Shown here: one piece after another, positions 1 to 12,600 of the stretch | Layout of the letters: each line of letters begins with the position of its first letter | Position numbering within the stretch: position 1 is the stretch's first letter | Source: Celoporthe dispersa | Lineage: Eukaryota; Ascomycota; Sordariomycetes; Diaporthales; Cryphonectriaceae | DNA length: 64,000 nucleotides | Assembly (NCBI GenBank): GCA_016584495.1 | Contig: WAID01000011.1 | Coordinates: 558,001-622,000, forward strand | Direction of reading: 5' to 3' | Notes under the pieces: generated by a model | What the model was told of the DNA's origin: nothing | The model's database searches: none | What the model saw: the letters and a program-made list of their open reading frames with translations, nothing else | Position numbers and translations under genes: made by a program

Positions 1-874
1 CAGCGCCGCAGCTCCGGGGGCACGAGCTCGGCATTGTCCGCTTCCACGCAGCGCAGCGCGAGCGGAAGGAGGTGACTATCGAGCACGGTCGGGCCCACCT
101 GGGCGCCAAAGGTCCATTCCCCCTCGTTCTCGGAAGCACCGCTCTGCCTGCGGTGTTCTACGATCTCTGCAAAGATTGCCTGCAGATCTGCGAGGTTTTT
201 GGCCTGGATGGCTGGCTGGAGGGCTATGCCGTTGTTCTTGTTGTGGCTGACGAATGATCGAGAGAGTTAGTGATGGCAGCGGAGGATGGAATAGTAAGAA
301 TATTTGACAAAGGATACGGTAAATATATGTCTCAAAAGGAGGAGAGAGAGAGAGAGAGAAAGAAGAAGACGGAAGGAGGGACGACTTACAATTCGAGCTT
401 GACCTCGAGAGCTTTGCGGTATTCCGGGCTGAGATCAGTTCTCTTGAGAATATCCTCCACAGGTGAACGGTTATGCTGCATCATCTCCGCAGTCGGGTTC
501 TTGTTGCTGAACGACAGGCCATAGACGGCATGAATTCTCTGGAGGAGGTCCCTGATGACGGCGGCGTGTTGTCCCGGAAGCATGGCCGGGTAGTGCTTCT
601 CGGCCAGGTAGAGCGAGATGGAGATACTGTCGGTCAGCGGCTGCTCGAGGACGTTGCCCGTCATGGCGGGAACCTGGCCCTTGGGGTTCACCCTGAGGTA
701 CTCCTCCCCCAGGTTCTCGTTCTCGCGGCGGTTGACGAAGCTGAGGGTGATCTTCTGGGGCGGCCTCGCGTCATGCGTCGTAGGGCCAAGTTGGACGGTG
801 TGGCGGGCCATCATAGAGTAAAGGGAGAAGGGGGAGGAGTAGAGCGTATATTCTGCATTGCTCAGTCCAGCCAT
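1..874 (-). CDS. Glutathione S-transferase-like protein, 3' end cut by window edge
   Basis: Exon 1 is 874-390 and exon 2 is 246-1, continuing outside the window. The donor reads GTAAGT just after 390; the acceptor follows a CACTAAC branch site. The phase is consistent (485 bases, then one base completes the codon). The ATG at 874 gives MAGLSNAEYTLYSSPFS, the start of a thioredoxin-like GST N-terminal domain. NPKGQVPAM with the cis-proline, then a Leu-Thr-Asp-Ser turn, forms the usual glutathione-binding part. Exon 2 encodes the helical C-terminal domain, including GAQVGPTVLDSHLLPL. Such proteins conjugate glutathione to electrophiles or act as glutathione-dependent reductases in the cytosol. 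The substrate cannot be inferred. The intron carries a run of about nine GA dinucleotides on the plus strand at 342-359. The family call is firm; the subclass is not. Confidence 0.85.
342..359. repeat. GA dinucleotide microsatellite in GST intron
   Basis: A GA run on the plus strand lies inside the intron of the GST gene, so its polypyrimidine side is on the sense strand between donor and branch site. Confidence 0.9.
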
Positions 875-1383
875 GTTTTCCAGTGATGCGAGGTTGTTGT
901 GCTGGGTATGAGTTGAGTTAGCGAGGAGAAATGGTTCCGGCAGCGGTATGGAGAGACTAATGATCAGCAATTGATAGTAAGGGCTGAGGGGAGGAATCAC
1001 GGTGAGAAGCGTTCTTTCTCGACACTATTTGAGACATTATTAATATAGTAGGTCACAGTCATCTCAGCCAGCAAGGAGGATTCTCATTGGTCTTGATAGC
1101 TCCAAGTCTGCCCCTGCAAGGACCCCGCAGTTGGAGGGATAAAATACTTAGGTAATTACTTTCTACTTGCGTCCTTCTCAGTTGGTAGAAACTGCGTTTC
1201 GAGTTGTGAAGAAGACAGTAATGATGCTGTTTAACACATGGAAAGTCATATGTTGTCATCGCCCTTACATTTCTCTTCTTTTTTGATATATTATATTTAC
1301 ATGAACTTAGAGCCAGCCTATCACACCACAAATGATCAGGCTATACAGATCACAAATAAGTGTCACAAGCATCGTCTGATTAA
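875..1383. other. Spacer between GST start and ankyrin/CorA-like gene end
   Basis: No coding frame that I can support. It must hold the GST promoter and 5' leader (875 upward) and the 3' end of the ankyrin/CorA-like gene. An AT-rich stretch with TATTAATATAG lies near 1034-1048. Nothing else stands out. Confidence 0.5.
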
Positions 1384-4300
1384 TTATGGCGTCTTCTCTT
1401 TCTGTCGTCTGATATACCGCAACGGCCTCTTCCACAAATGGAGAGGTCCGCGAATGGCAGATGGGTGCTCATGTAGTGAAGTAGCATTGATCTGCTCATA
1501 CCAACGCCATCCAAGGAGACACAAGAGGATGAGCACGACAGAGGCAGCCATGGTGACAACTATAAAATGCCAACGATTACTTAGCAATGACGGACAAGGG
1601 TGTACTTTCTTCAAGAACAGTAAACTTACGAGACGCCGCCAGAGCCTGGTTACGACTCCAAGGTCGTGAATCTGGCGGGCTGAAGTCGACGATGTCTAAA
1701 GCCATCAGACTTGAGATCCATGACAGGGGCGTCTAATGGCCGGACATCAGCATCTGAAGTGCACAAGGGGGGAGAATATGGAATGGGAGTGCCTACGAAA
1801 ACCACCGTCGCTGCTGTGAAAACAACAAAGATTTTGGACTGCAGCTCGGAATTGACAACCCCTTCCGCATTGACCTGGCGCTGCCGCAGGTCTAGAAGAG
1901 TGACGAGCTGCAACCGAGTCAGTCTACACATCTAGCCCAATAAAAGAGAAGGGAGGGAGAGGGGGGAGGGAGGGAGGAAGGTGATTAGAGGAGAGCTCTC
2001 CTGAAAAAAAAAAATTCCATGACCAACTGGGCTGAGGCAGTGACTGACCGACATCCTGACCCGCTGTGCATCTTCCTCCAGACGCTTCAATTTCATCTGG
2101 GCCTGCTTCATCCAGCGCTCCAACTTGCTCTGCTCCTCTTTCTCCTCGAATTCTATGATATCCCTGCACACTAGCTCCTTTTCCTCCTGGACCCGTCGTA
2201 TCATAGCCAGCTTGTCAAGGATGTCGTCGATCAAGAGGAGATAGTCTGTCTCCTTTCGGATGGCATCTTTGAAAGTCCTGGCGGTTTGCCCGATACACTT
2301 TTTGTATTCCTCATACGCTTTGGTCACTTGCCCAGACTAATTGTCAGGATGATTAGTTTGTGGTGAACATGTCTTAGTAAACGGTCACGGTGAGCCCCGG
2401 TGACGGGGTATCGAATAGGGAGATGACTGACCACGAAAGCAATCTCGCTGGCAAAGGCATTCAGATAGCTCCCGCCACCATTGGATAGGTGGGGTTCATA
2501 TTTGAAACACTCCTCCACGATAATCCTCGCCATGCGCCTGCCCTCGGTGTTGCTAGACCAGCTGTCGAGGCCATACAGCCGTCGTGCATTCCTGGCATCC
2601 TCGATCTCACTTGAGACCTGGTCGTACCGCTGTTGAATCTCATGCGGTAGTGATCGCTTGTTGGAACAGTCCCATTCCTCCGGATACGCAGTGATGACAA
2701 GATCTGTGGCGCGATGATCAGAAGCGCACAAAGGACAATCGGGATGTGAGCAATGTCTGAAGGAACAAACCTTTAACTCTCCAGATCCAGATTTGAGAGA
2801 CTACCAGTATCTGATCTTGATTACTGAGGCCACGGTCACACGGCTTGGCGTCCGCCTCCAAGTCATGGTCCCTCTCGTGCTTCCGGGCCGCCTCGATTCT
2901 CTCATATGGTCGAGAGCGTTTCCTCTCCAGGTAGCGCGAGATGACCTGTGCTCTGTCCCGGCGGGCTAATTCCCTATCCTCGAGGAACTCATGACAGTAT
3001 TCATCCAAGGTCTTTGCCGAGGGGATCTCGCCCTGAAAGGCCTCGTGTAGCTCGCCCAGGCGGGCCACGTTCTCTGTCACCTGGGATGGCCGGTCTCCTG
3101 CCTCCCAACAGCCGCGTACCTGTCTCGCCGCCTCCTGCACATCTCTCCTCTTCTGGCAGCCTTCATCGCTGGAAGACCCGTGGCCATGGTGCCGTGGCTG
3201 TTGGATGTCCATGTTGACGATAGGAAGCTGAACATGGTCAGCCATAAACGAGAAGAGCTCAACAAATAGCTGTTTTCAGAATATCTTACTACGGCAAAAA
3301 GGCATCTCCGTCTGCCACACCCGGTAATTGCATTCTCTACAATCATGTCAGTCACCTGCCACGGAATTTTGGACATTCAAACACAGACTTCAGACAGGAC
3401 CCATGCATCATGCCATGAGTACTCACATGATATTTGGGTGTGGTGAGACACAATGGGAGTCTCAATCTCGCCATGAAAACTCTCATCCAGTAGTACTTTA
3501 CGGCGCTGTCCCTTCCAGACGGAGAGGCGGCGCTGTATTCACTCTGGCTAGATGTACGAGGAAGAAAAATCTTGTCCGTAGCGGTCTGCAGCCATTCAAA
3601 CTGATTTATCAACTCAAGCGGTCATTGGTTAGCGGTCAAGACAGCCTCAGAGTTGACAATTACCTTTCTACTGTAGCGCAGACTCACGTTCGTGGCCGGA
3701 AAGTGTATCCAGCAGCTTAATATCGACTGGGGCCCGCTCGAACGAGATGATGACCAAGAGATTAACTGGCGACGTCCAATCTCCTCGGCCAGAGATGTCA
3801 CTGTATAGAGCATCTCGAATACTGGCTTTGCAGCGTTCTGTACATATCGGGTATGAACAGCACTATTGGCATCATCATTGTGCCGGTCTTGATACTGAAA
3901 TAGGGCGGATATACGACCATTGAAGTGGAGAGAAGATGTGTACCGGCGTGGCCCTCGAGCTTCCCAGGCCCACAAGTCGTAATCATTCTTCCTGAACAAT
4001 GCCAAGATGTCGCACTCGTCGTCCTCCTCCTCCTGCACCAGGAAGCAACCGGCGCGGCCTCGGGCACAGTCCATGGGCGTCTGGAGAAACATGTCGTAGG
4101 CGTCCGTCTTGGCCCCAAAGCTGAGCAGGATCTCGATGGTCCTGCTCTGGTGGCCTAGGATTGCACAGCGCAGCGGCGTAGAGCCGTCATGATCGACAGT
4201 ATCGACTTGCGCACCATGCTGCAGGAGGTACTGCGTGATAGCCCCGAAGTCGACGGCCAGGTGCAGCGCGGTGCAGCCTCTTCCATCCGTCGCGTTGATG

Positions 4301-4722
4301 ACGCTCAACATGACGTTGTCCTCGACGGCAGACTCAAGCAGAGCCATCACGGCGTCCCGACGAGGCTGCTCTGGGATGCTGTCTCCCCACCTGCACTGCA
4401 GTACGTAGTGCAGGGGCGGAGAGCTCCACGGGTCGATACGCCATGTCTGCAGCAGCTCTGGTCGCTCTTGAAGGATCCCTCGGATGCGCCCACAGTCAAA
4501 CTCATCGATGGCCTGTTGGAGGGCTGTGACTTGGTGTTCTTGGTCCGAAGGACTCTGCACTCCTTCTGCTGCAGGCGAGAGAGATGCGTCCGAGGCTGCT
4601 GGCCGCAGCAGATATGCCCTGTCCGACACTTCGGTATTCGCTGGGGATTGAGGTACTGAACTCGAGGCGGACCAGTCGGTGACATCGCGTGATTCGAACG
4701 GCACCGCAATCTTGTCATTCAT
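1384..4722 (-). CDS. Ankyrin-repeat protein with CorA-like two-helix membrane domain
   Basis: Eight exons fit in phase: 4722-3688, 3600-3427, 3269-2771, 2703-2432, 2336-2049, 1907-1797, 1732-1630 and 1559-1384, giving 885 aa. Residues about 65-225 carry ankyrin repeats (GCTALHLAVDFG, GSTPLRCAIL). The middle part has the pattern of fungal CorA-like proteins: CWIHFPATN, a QIWIWRV segment across the exon 3/4 joint, ETDYLLLIDDILDKLAMIRR, a coiled coil, then LLDLRQRQVNAE. Two hydrophobic segments follow, FVVFTAATVVF with TPLSWISSLMALDIVDF and VVTMAASVVLILLCLLGW. This resembles the MgtC/CorA-type Mg2+ channel fold used in many fungal ankyrin proteins, but I see no GMN ion-selectivity motif, so transport is doubtful. 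The role may be signalling or fungal self/non-self recognition (inference). Exon 3 starts and exons 6-7 are the least certain. Confidence 0.8.
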
Positions 4723-6647
4723 ATTGATAAAAGCGTGAACCAGTGTTCCTTATTGACAGCTTAACATACTTCTTTTCGAGGCAGTCTTTGTGAATCTGAT
4801 GCTTCGTGTTTAGTGATTCTATAATGGAACGACCCGAGGACGTCGCCAGGACTTGGGCCGAGTATACGAGAAGCCCTGCAGGTGGCTGGGTGAGACATGT
4901 TGCTCCAAGATGGCGCTCGAATCCTGCGCGCACACAAGCTGCCACTGTCTCGGTGAAGCCCCTGTCAGTTCATGCATGCCGCTTGAATTCTCAGCTCCGA
5001 TGATCACCAGTTGCATCTTTCCCTCTCTCTCTATCCGCACGCCCAGCCCAAGAGCTTGAGGACGATTTATGCATCCCAAAACTGAGGTTTCTCAATCCTC
5101 GTGACAGCCAGAGATAAGTGTACCTTGATAGTCAACACATTCGGGTCAGGCACTCTTCGCTTTCGACCTGCGCTGTCGAGCATGGCCCTGCTCACTCGCC
5201 CCAGCTGGAATTACGGCCTCGTGTGAAGGTGTCATATCTGCTGGCGCTGCTGTACTATCGCAGAGGGCGGCTCATCGTAACTTGACCCTGTGTTGGTACA
5301 AAGCGAGTGAGAATATAGGCGGATGAGGGTCCTACTTTGGAAGTAAGTAAGGACGTACCACAGCAGCTGAGCAGTTGCTGTGTCCATGTCTGGCAAGTGA
5401 ACACGCACGTGCTGCCCGCCTGACGATCACAAGCCTGAGTCTCTAGCGTGCAGATAGGAGGAGAGAGGTACCTGCACGTTCGTGAGAAAAATAAATATCA
5501 GGAGGCACAAAATTAGAGGAGTAATTCGTAAGAAATTGAGAAGTGCTGAGGAGAGGTCATCAGAATCTCGCTGCAGATGAAGAGTGGGCCCCCTGAAACC
5601 TCGCAAGGGTATCGCCCTTGTGGGCCCTGAACCGCTCCCGGGATGCCGGGTTCAGCGACTGGGGGCTCGCCTGTAGCTGCCAGTGCGTGCTACTATCCTA
5701 GCATACTAGTGCTATGGTAGTACTGTACTACCTCCTGTACAATAGGGTGGTATCTGCCCTAGGAGGCAGACCGGGGGCTGGGGCCTGTGGCGGTCCAGAG
5801 GGGGGGGGGGTGAACAGGCAGTCAGTACAGTATCTCCAAAAGCTACTTGAGCAGGTACCGCGACACCTCCCTACAGGGCCATAGTGATGACAAGTACTGC
5901 GACACCACAGCACGACGTACCCCCAAACCCCAGTGCTCCCTCATCTCGGCCAGAACGGGAAGTGTGCTCGAGCTCAACAACCGTCAACCGTTCGCCAGCT
6001 TAAACGTCGACCCCAATTTCGAGCTTCACTTTTTTTTTTTTTTTGTTGTCCTTTTTCTCTTCTCTCTCTGCCTGTCTGCTCGTACCAGACCCTGGCACCA
6101 ACATCACCCTTTCGGCCCTCGCGTCCGGGCAGTCCTTATTTACTGCAGCAGCGTCGATTCTATTTCTTGTCCCGTACAGGATCCTTCCCGCTAGCAGCGC
6201 TGACTGTGATTACAAACGGCGCCGCCCCCTGTAGTGGATGACGGAAACGCAAGTACGGACCAGCATCGCATCGCATCCTCGCTCCCAGCATACATACATT
6301 AACCTTTGCCGGTTTCCGTAGCCCACCACGATCCCCTCTGCGACGACCACCCAGCTGCCTGTATGGTTCACCACCATACCAGCCTGCTCTGCCCGCCTCC
6401 GCCTGCTCCTGCTCCCGCCGTTTCCTCCCCCACGAGACTGTCTGTCCTCTGCTTCCAGCCCGTCGAGATAGCCCCTCAATGGAAGATGCCAGCGATCCGG
6501 TCCTGTTCATGTAGGTCGCGTGAGGCGGATCTTTCGGAAGCCAGCTCGAGGCACACACGAGGTTGACTGACTGTCTCTCTGTCTCTAGATAGCAAAGCGG
6601 CACGCGCCAGGTAGAGCGTCGCTGGCCCCGGCCACCACCACCACGAC
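4723..6647. promoter_or_regulatory. Divergent intergenic region between ankyrin/CorA-like gene and FMP27
   Basis: This 1.9 kb spacer must contain both promoters. No supported coding frame. It holds two short hairpins at about 5604-5665, a perfect 17-base palindrome at 5716-5732, a ten-G run near 5802-5811, and a T-run at about 6030-6043 followed by pyrimidine-rich DNA that looks like a core promoter/leader of FMP27. A possible leader intron (donor near 6517, branch TTGACTGAC, acceptor GTCTCTAG near 6590) lies just before the FMP27 start. No function can be assigned from sequence alone. Confidence 0.45.
5716..5732. repeat. Perfect 17-base palindrome
   Basis: The bases GGTAGTAC, a central T, then GTACTACC form a perfect inverted repeat with eight-base arms. 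It sits in the divergent promoter region about 1 kb upstream of both flanking genes. Related GTAC/GTAG-rich palindromes occur near 20.9 and 36.5 kb. Confidence 0.85.
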
Positions 6648-9600
6648 ATGGCCCTCCTGAACCCCTCCTTCATCTTCGGCGTCTTCGTCGTCCTCTACTT
6701 GTCCTCCTTCGTCCTCTTCGCCATCATCCGCTTCCTGACCGGCCTCTCGATCCAGCGCATCGGCTACTTCTCCCTACGCCGCCTCGCATATATCTTCAAA
6801 GATGGCATCAAGATCGAGATCAGGGGCCTGGGCCTCAACGTCCACAGGCCGACCTTTGCCCAGCCTACCTGGCTCAGCGTCGTCGTCAGCGAGCTCGTCG
6901 TCACCGTCGACATCCGCGAGCTCGAGGCCAGCAGGATCGCCGGGGCGGCGGCAGTCGATCCTGACGATCCGGCACTCTATAGCAAGGAGCAGGACGCCAA
7001 CTCGTCGTCGCCGTCGTCGTTAAACCCGCCCAAGACCCCGATGACCCGGCGCCCGACCAGTACCCAGAAGCGCAGCGAGACGTGGAAGCAGCTCACGCGC
7101 ATCAAGGAGCGCATCAAGAAGCTACACAGGAACGTCAATTGGCTGCGCATGGTGGACGTTGTGGCCACCAATTCGACCGTCAACATCGTGGGCGTGGGCA
7201 ATGTGCAGTTCGGGAGCGTCACCGTTGCTGTCGACACCCGGCGGAAGATGGTCGACCGGGCCCGCTTCTTCTGGGCCTCGAGGTCAAGAAAGGAGTATGG
7301 AAAGCGCCAGGCGGAATGGATCATGACCGTCCGGAGCGTGCTCTTCACCCCGCTCGGGGCCGAGTCGCTCGAGGTCCTGGACAACCTCACCCTGAACGTG
7401 CACGGGTTCCTGTACGAGAACCTCGACGGGCTGCGGGAGGCCTCCATCGCCCTGAAGCTGGGCCGTGTCCACGTCCCCCTGGATGAGATCCTCGATTCGG
7501 CCAAGAGGGCCCGCGAGAGCAAGATCGCGGCCGTCTCTACCCCCTCCTGCAGGAACCGATGGACGAGTATGTCGACAAGGTCATGCAAGAGATGGACCAG
7601 CCGGGCAGCACCGACGAGCAGCTCATGCAGACGGTCTCTGATTCGAAGGAGTTTGTGAGCTCCATACTCCGAGGCATAAAGGAGGTGCAGTTTGCCGTCA
7701 GCTTTGTCGCGTTGACGAAAAAGATAGAGGCTGTCAAGACCGCCGGGCCGCCGGTCAGCCTCAATGCGTCCATGAAGGAGGTCGGCATCGATCTCCACCG
7801 GCTGGACCCAAAGTCTCCGGCACATAGGATGTACTTCCCCTCCAAGGATCTTGCGCACGAGGCCTTACTCGCCGCGCTTTCGATCTCGATAGGGCTGGAT
7901 GACGGACAGGGGAGCCCGCAACGCCTGATGTACGTGCCCATGGCCACCACCACCGTTAGGACGACCCTGCCCTCCAAGACCGTGGAGATCTCTGGCACCA
8001 GCAACCCGGAGCAGAGGAACGCCAACATCTTGTTCGCGAACTCCGTGGTGACGTCTCCCTCGGTGGACCTGGATCCAAAGCATCTCCCGCTGCTGCTTGC
8101 CATGATACGGCCTAGGCCGAAGAGGGGGAGATCACAGCCGCCTCGAGAGCGACACGTGCTCATCTCAAGACTGCTCCCGAAGGCCAATATCAAATTCTCT
8201 ATGCATGAGCCCGTGCTCCGAATCGCACTGCCGCCCGTCAGCAAAGACGCGGATCCTGACGACTTCGACCTGATCATCTCTTCCATATCCTCAATATCCC
8301 TCGACGCGGAGTCGTTCCACTCGACCGTGGAGGAGCTTCACTATTCCTTGGCCTCCAACTTGAGGGTGCAATCTCATAATCTCTATTACCAGACCTCTGG
8401 AGGCGAGCGGTTCGACCTTGTGGAGACGGAATCGTTCGACCTCAAGGTGAATCTGAGTGCGTCTCCCGACGTGCAAGTCGTTGCTGCTGGCAACCTACAG
8501 ACATTCTCTATCCGGCTGGTTCGCCCTGAGATCACGGATGGGCTACGACAGATTATCCGGCAGCTTCGTCTCAGGGTAGAGCCAGACAAGCGCGGCTATT
8601 CAAAGTCGCACACGGGGTCAAATTTCCTGCGCAGGTTGCCCCCATGGCTTCTGCACTTCAAGCTACAGGCATCAGATTTCAGCGCAGAGATTGCCGGTGT
8701 GGACGAGGAGATATCCAATGAATCAAGGGGCGTGTCCTTGTGCCTGGAGTCATGGACTGCCGAGTATCGAGCACAAAGACTTGACGGGCTGCCACGCCGC
8801 GGGGCTAGGAAACGGGCGAGCAGTCGTGTCAGCGTGTCCATAGACCCAGACATCATCAAGAACCTCCCTGCGTCTCCCAAGAAGAAGCACCAGAGCCCTG
8901 GCGATGGGCGTCGCGTGGCCTTTCATGTCCGTGGCTTGGAAGCCTTCGTGGTCGAGTCGGCCGACCGATGGGAAGTCGACCCCTTCATCAGGATGCCTCG
9001 CTTCGAGGTCGCCTTCTCCACCAACACCGACAACCAAGGGCCTGTCTTCCACATACACTCCCACGTGAAGACCTTGCTGGTGCAGTATTCTCTGTACAGA
9101 CATTACGCGATCGGCGTCGCCGTGTCAGTCCTACGGAAGGCCTTCATGCATGGTAGCGGTGATGTCGCCTCGCCGAACATACCATCAACACCTGCGACGC
9201 CGAGGCATAAGAGCTCGGGCTCGCAGTACCTGTCGCCTCCTATGCCGGATCATCCTTTCCAGGAGCCCGAGGATACCACCCCCGGCACCGAGCTCATTGC
9301 CATCGACTTTAAGGCGGCCTTTGTGCAGATCAAAGCAGATATGCCGTCGGACCCGCCCATGATGTTGCACATCTATAGTCTCGAAGCGGGGAGACACCGT
9401 TGGTCATCACCATTTTTGCACACAAAATTAATCAGACTGTACTCGGAGCCTCCCAGGATGCGCGGTGTGTGGGCCAAGATCGTCAGCATCAAGCATGGGC
9501 GTCTTGATTATCGAGAATCCCGTCGTAAGATGGCGACTGGTGGCTATCAAGACGAAAAGATGTACGACATCGTGACAGAGGCTGTCAGGGGGGCTGTCCC

Positions 9601-12600
9601 TCATGAGTTCGTCATCAGCAAAGTCTCGGACAATATCACCAACGTCATCAAAGCTGTCGAGCAACTACACCACCGTTTTAAGACCGGTACCAACGAGTAT
9701 ATCCTGGACAAGGGTCCAGTAGAGCCCAAGAACGTGCCCAAAGTGTCCTTTAGGACCAAAGCACTGCTGTTTGAACTAGAGGACGGTGCATTTGAGTGGA
9801 AACTGGGCATGATCTATCGAGCCGGCCGCATCGAGCAGATGCAGCGGCAAGCACGAGAGGAAGCCTTCCGGGTCAAGGTCAAGAAGATCCACGAGGAGGC
9901 GAGGAGAGAGACCAGCGTTCGGGCACGCTCGACAGGGCCAAGGGCCCGCTCGAGCCATTCTGGCACGTCTTGGGGCAGGAGTCAAAGTGCTGACGGCCGT
10001 CGGCCACGATCCTCTAGCGCTGATCGTGAGCGCGGTCGTGCACCGAGATATGATCCGGACAACGGCTGTGAGATCACTGGACATACCCTGGTCTCTATCG
10101 CGGATGCTCGAGCCAAGCTCAATGCACATAATGCCAAGAGCTGGAAGACCCGGATCGATCGCTTCTACGCAATGGCCCGCAACGGCATCAAAGACATAAG
10201 GAGCACTTTCTGGGGGATAGGCCACGTACCCGACGATCTCGACGACGGAGAGAACATTCTGGAAGTGCCAGAACGGCCTGCGCTCATGTCCGCCTTGGTC
10301 CACGACCTGCACTTCACGATCGATAAGCCTTCGTTCCCGATGAAACACCTGCCGGACTTCCTTCACAAGGTCGGCAAGGGTATGCCCCGCGACATGAAGT
10401 ATTCTCTACTCATCCCGATGAACGTTCAAATCAGCATGGGCGAGGCCAGAGTCTCGCTGAGAGACTACCCCCTGCCCCTCATACACATCCCGAGCCTCAA
10501 GTCCAACCAGTCATCCCGCCTGCCTGCCGTATCGTTCAAGACGGACTTTGTGATTGCGGAAGAGTTCCGCGGCATCGAGTCTACGAGACGAGTACGGGTC
10601 GACGTCATACCAGCACGAAGCATAGAGCCTGAAGGGGGGGAGTGATGGAGGCTTTGCCATTGATGTTAGACGCACAATTGGCCCGATCAAGTCTTACTCC
10701 GACATGGCCGTGGACATCAATACGTCGATGCCAACAAGAATCACCTGGGGCCCATCGTACCAGCCGGCCATTCAGGACATGATGATGGTCATAGAGTCCT
10801 TCACCAAACCACAATTAGACCCTTCAGAACGCGTTGGCTTCTGGGACAAGATCCGGCTCAACTTCCACTCTCGCGTGCGCGTTGCTTGGAAGGGTGACGG
10901 CGACGTTCATTTCTGCCTCAAGGGGACAAGAGACCCATATCAGGTCATCGGAAACGGTGCCGGCTTTATGATGTGCTGGCGAAACGACGTCAGATGTAAC
11001 ATTCACACCGATGATGATCCAAAGCGCTTCATGACCGTTGACAGCGGCGAGTATGTCCTCGCAATCCCCGACTTCAGCCATTACGCACGCGACACGGCCC
11101 GGCGTCAAGATGACAACGACAGCGTCTCAGCGAGGACAGCACCAAGTCAGGCACTGTCTTCAAGAAGGTCGTGATGAAGCTGTCAGGGAACGTGCAGTGG
11201 ATGGCAGGCTTGGTGTTTGAGCAGGCCATCGAGAACGGCAAAGGAGATTTGACTTCCGCCCGCACTACGAGGTGAACCTCAAAGCACCGGGCTATGCGAA
11301 GGCAGATGAAAATGGACTGCCCTATGATGCCTTCAAGGGTTTCAGGAGCCAGCACATCCACCTGTCGATCGCAGTGAGGGCACCCGTCGATCGTGACTGG
11401 GCGTCTTCTGAAGTCGAGACCTCGCGGAGCTACAATACCGTACATCTCACGCCGCGCTTCTTCACTCACTTTTTTTGCGTGGTGGTCGCTCTTTGGCGGC
11501 CCGATGTCCCTGCCCGTCCGGCAGGGCGCCCTGTGGCCCGGACGAGAAAAGAGCAGCAAAAAGTTCGGGAGACACCTTGCAACCATCAAGTACAACCTGT
11601 TACTCGCTCCGCTGTTCCTCAGCCATATCTACAAAGCACAAGGACGTTGAGGACTATGACGAGAATGCGGTGTCTGCCACGGGTGTCAAGGTTCGCTTCG
11701 ACAGCTTCAAACTTGATATCCACCAGAGGCGCGAGGAATTCAACACCAGTGACAAGAGCCTTAAGACACAGAGTCGGACCACAGGGATGAAGATCCACGC
11801 CGCTCAACTGGATCTGGCCTCTGCAGATATTCGTGCTGTCTCTGCTAGTATCAAGGGCACCACGACAGAGGCGATCATGAGGAACAACCTCGGCTCGCTG
11901 ATCACGCAGCAGGAGGACGATGGCACGGATCTGTCCAAGTTTACCATCCCTGACAATGACTTGAGCTGGATCGATATGGACGACTTCGTGGAGCTCGACT
12001 GGATCTTACCCTCAGAGGCCAACCCGGATACCAAGATTCTTCCCCTCGCTTTCTGTCCCAGGCTCACCTACTTCCGACAGACGGACATCGGTGGCGTGAT
12101 TGCCGGCGACCCTGAAAGGACAAGCCCATTTGGTTCAGAGCCGACGCACCTGTGCATCATGAGCCAGGACGACGACCCCCGCCGCGTGCAAGCCCAGCTT
12201 GTCCAGCAGCGCCTTGACCAGCTGGACGTGCAGATGCAAAACCACATGCGCAAGATCGGCGATGCAGAGCTGCAGTTGATCCGGCAGGGGGATGATGACC
12301 TCGAGGCACGCAATACGCTGAATGCCCTCCTGATGCACAGCAGCGTGCTGCACGACAAGAAGGAATTCCTCGAGAACATGCTGGACCAGATGACAACCTC
12401 TCCCGTCCGCTCCAACGAGTCCGGCTCGGATTTGGGCAGCGGCAAGTCAGATACCTCCGTGGGCACTGGAGACCACTCCATTAATCTCCCCACGAGCGCT
12501 GAGTTCGCCAGCGACTTCTTGAACCGCTTCGTCCTACATAATCTGCAGCTCAAGTGGAACAATCTGCTGCGGAACATCATCCTGCGGTACATTCATCAAG

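Noticed and set aside
7540..11635. Introns or programmed frameshifting as the cause of the FMP27 breaks
   Set aside because: Conserved protein continues with no gap at each site, there are no GT-AG pairs spanning them, and a programmed shift would not recur seven times in both directions.
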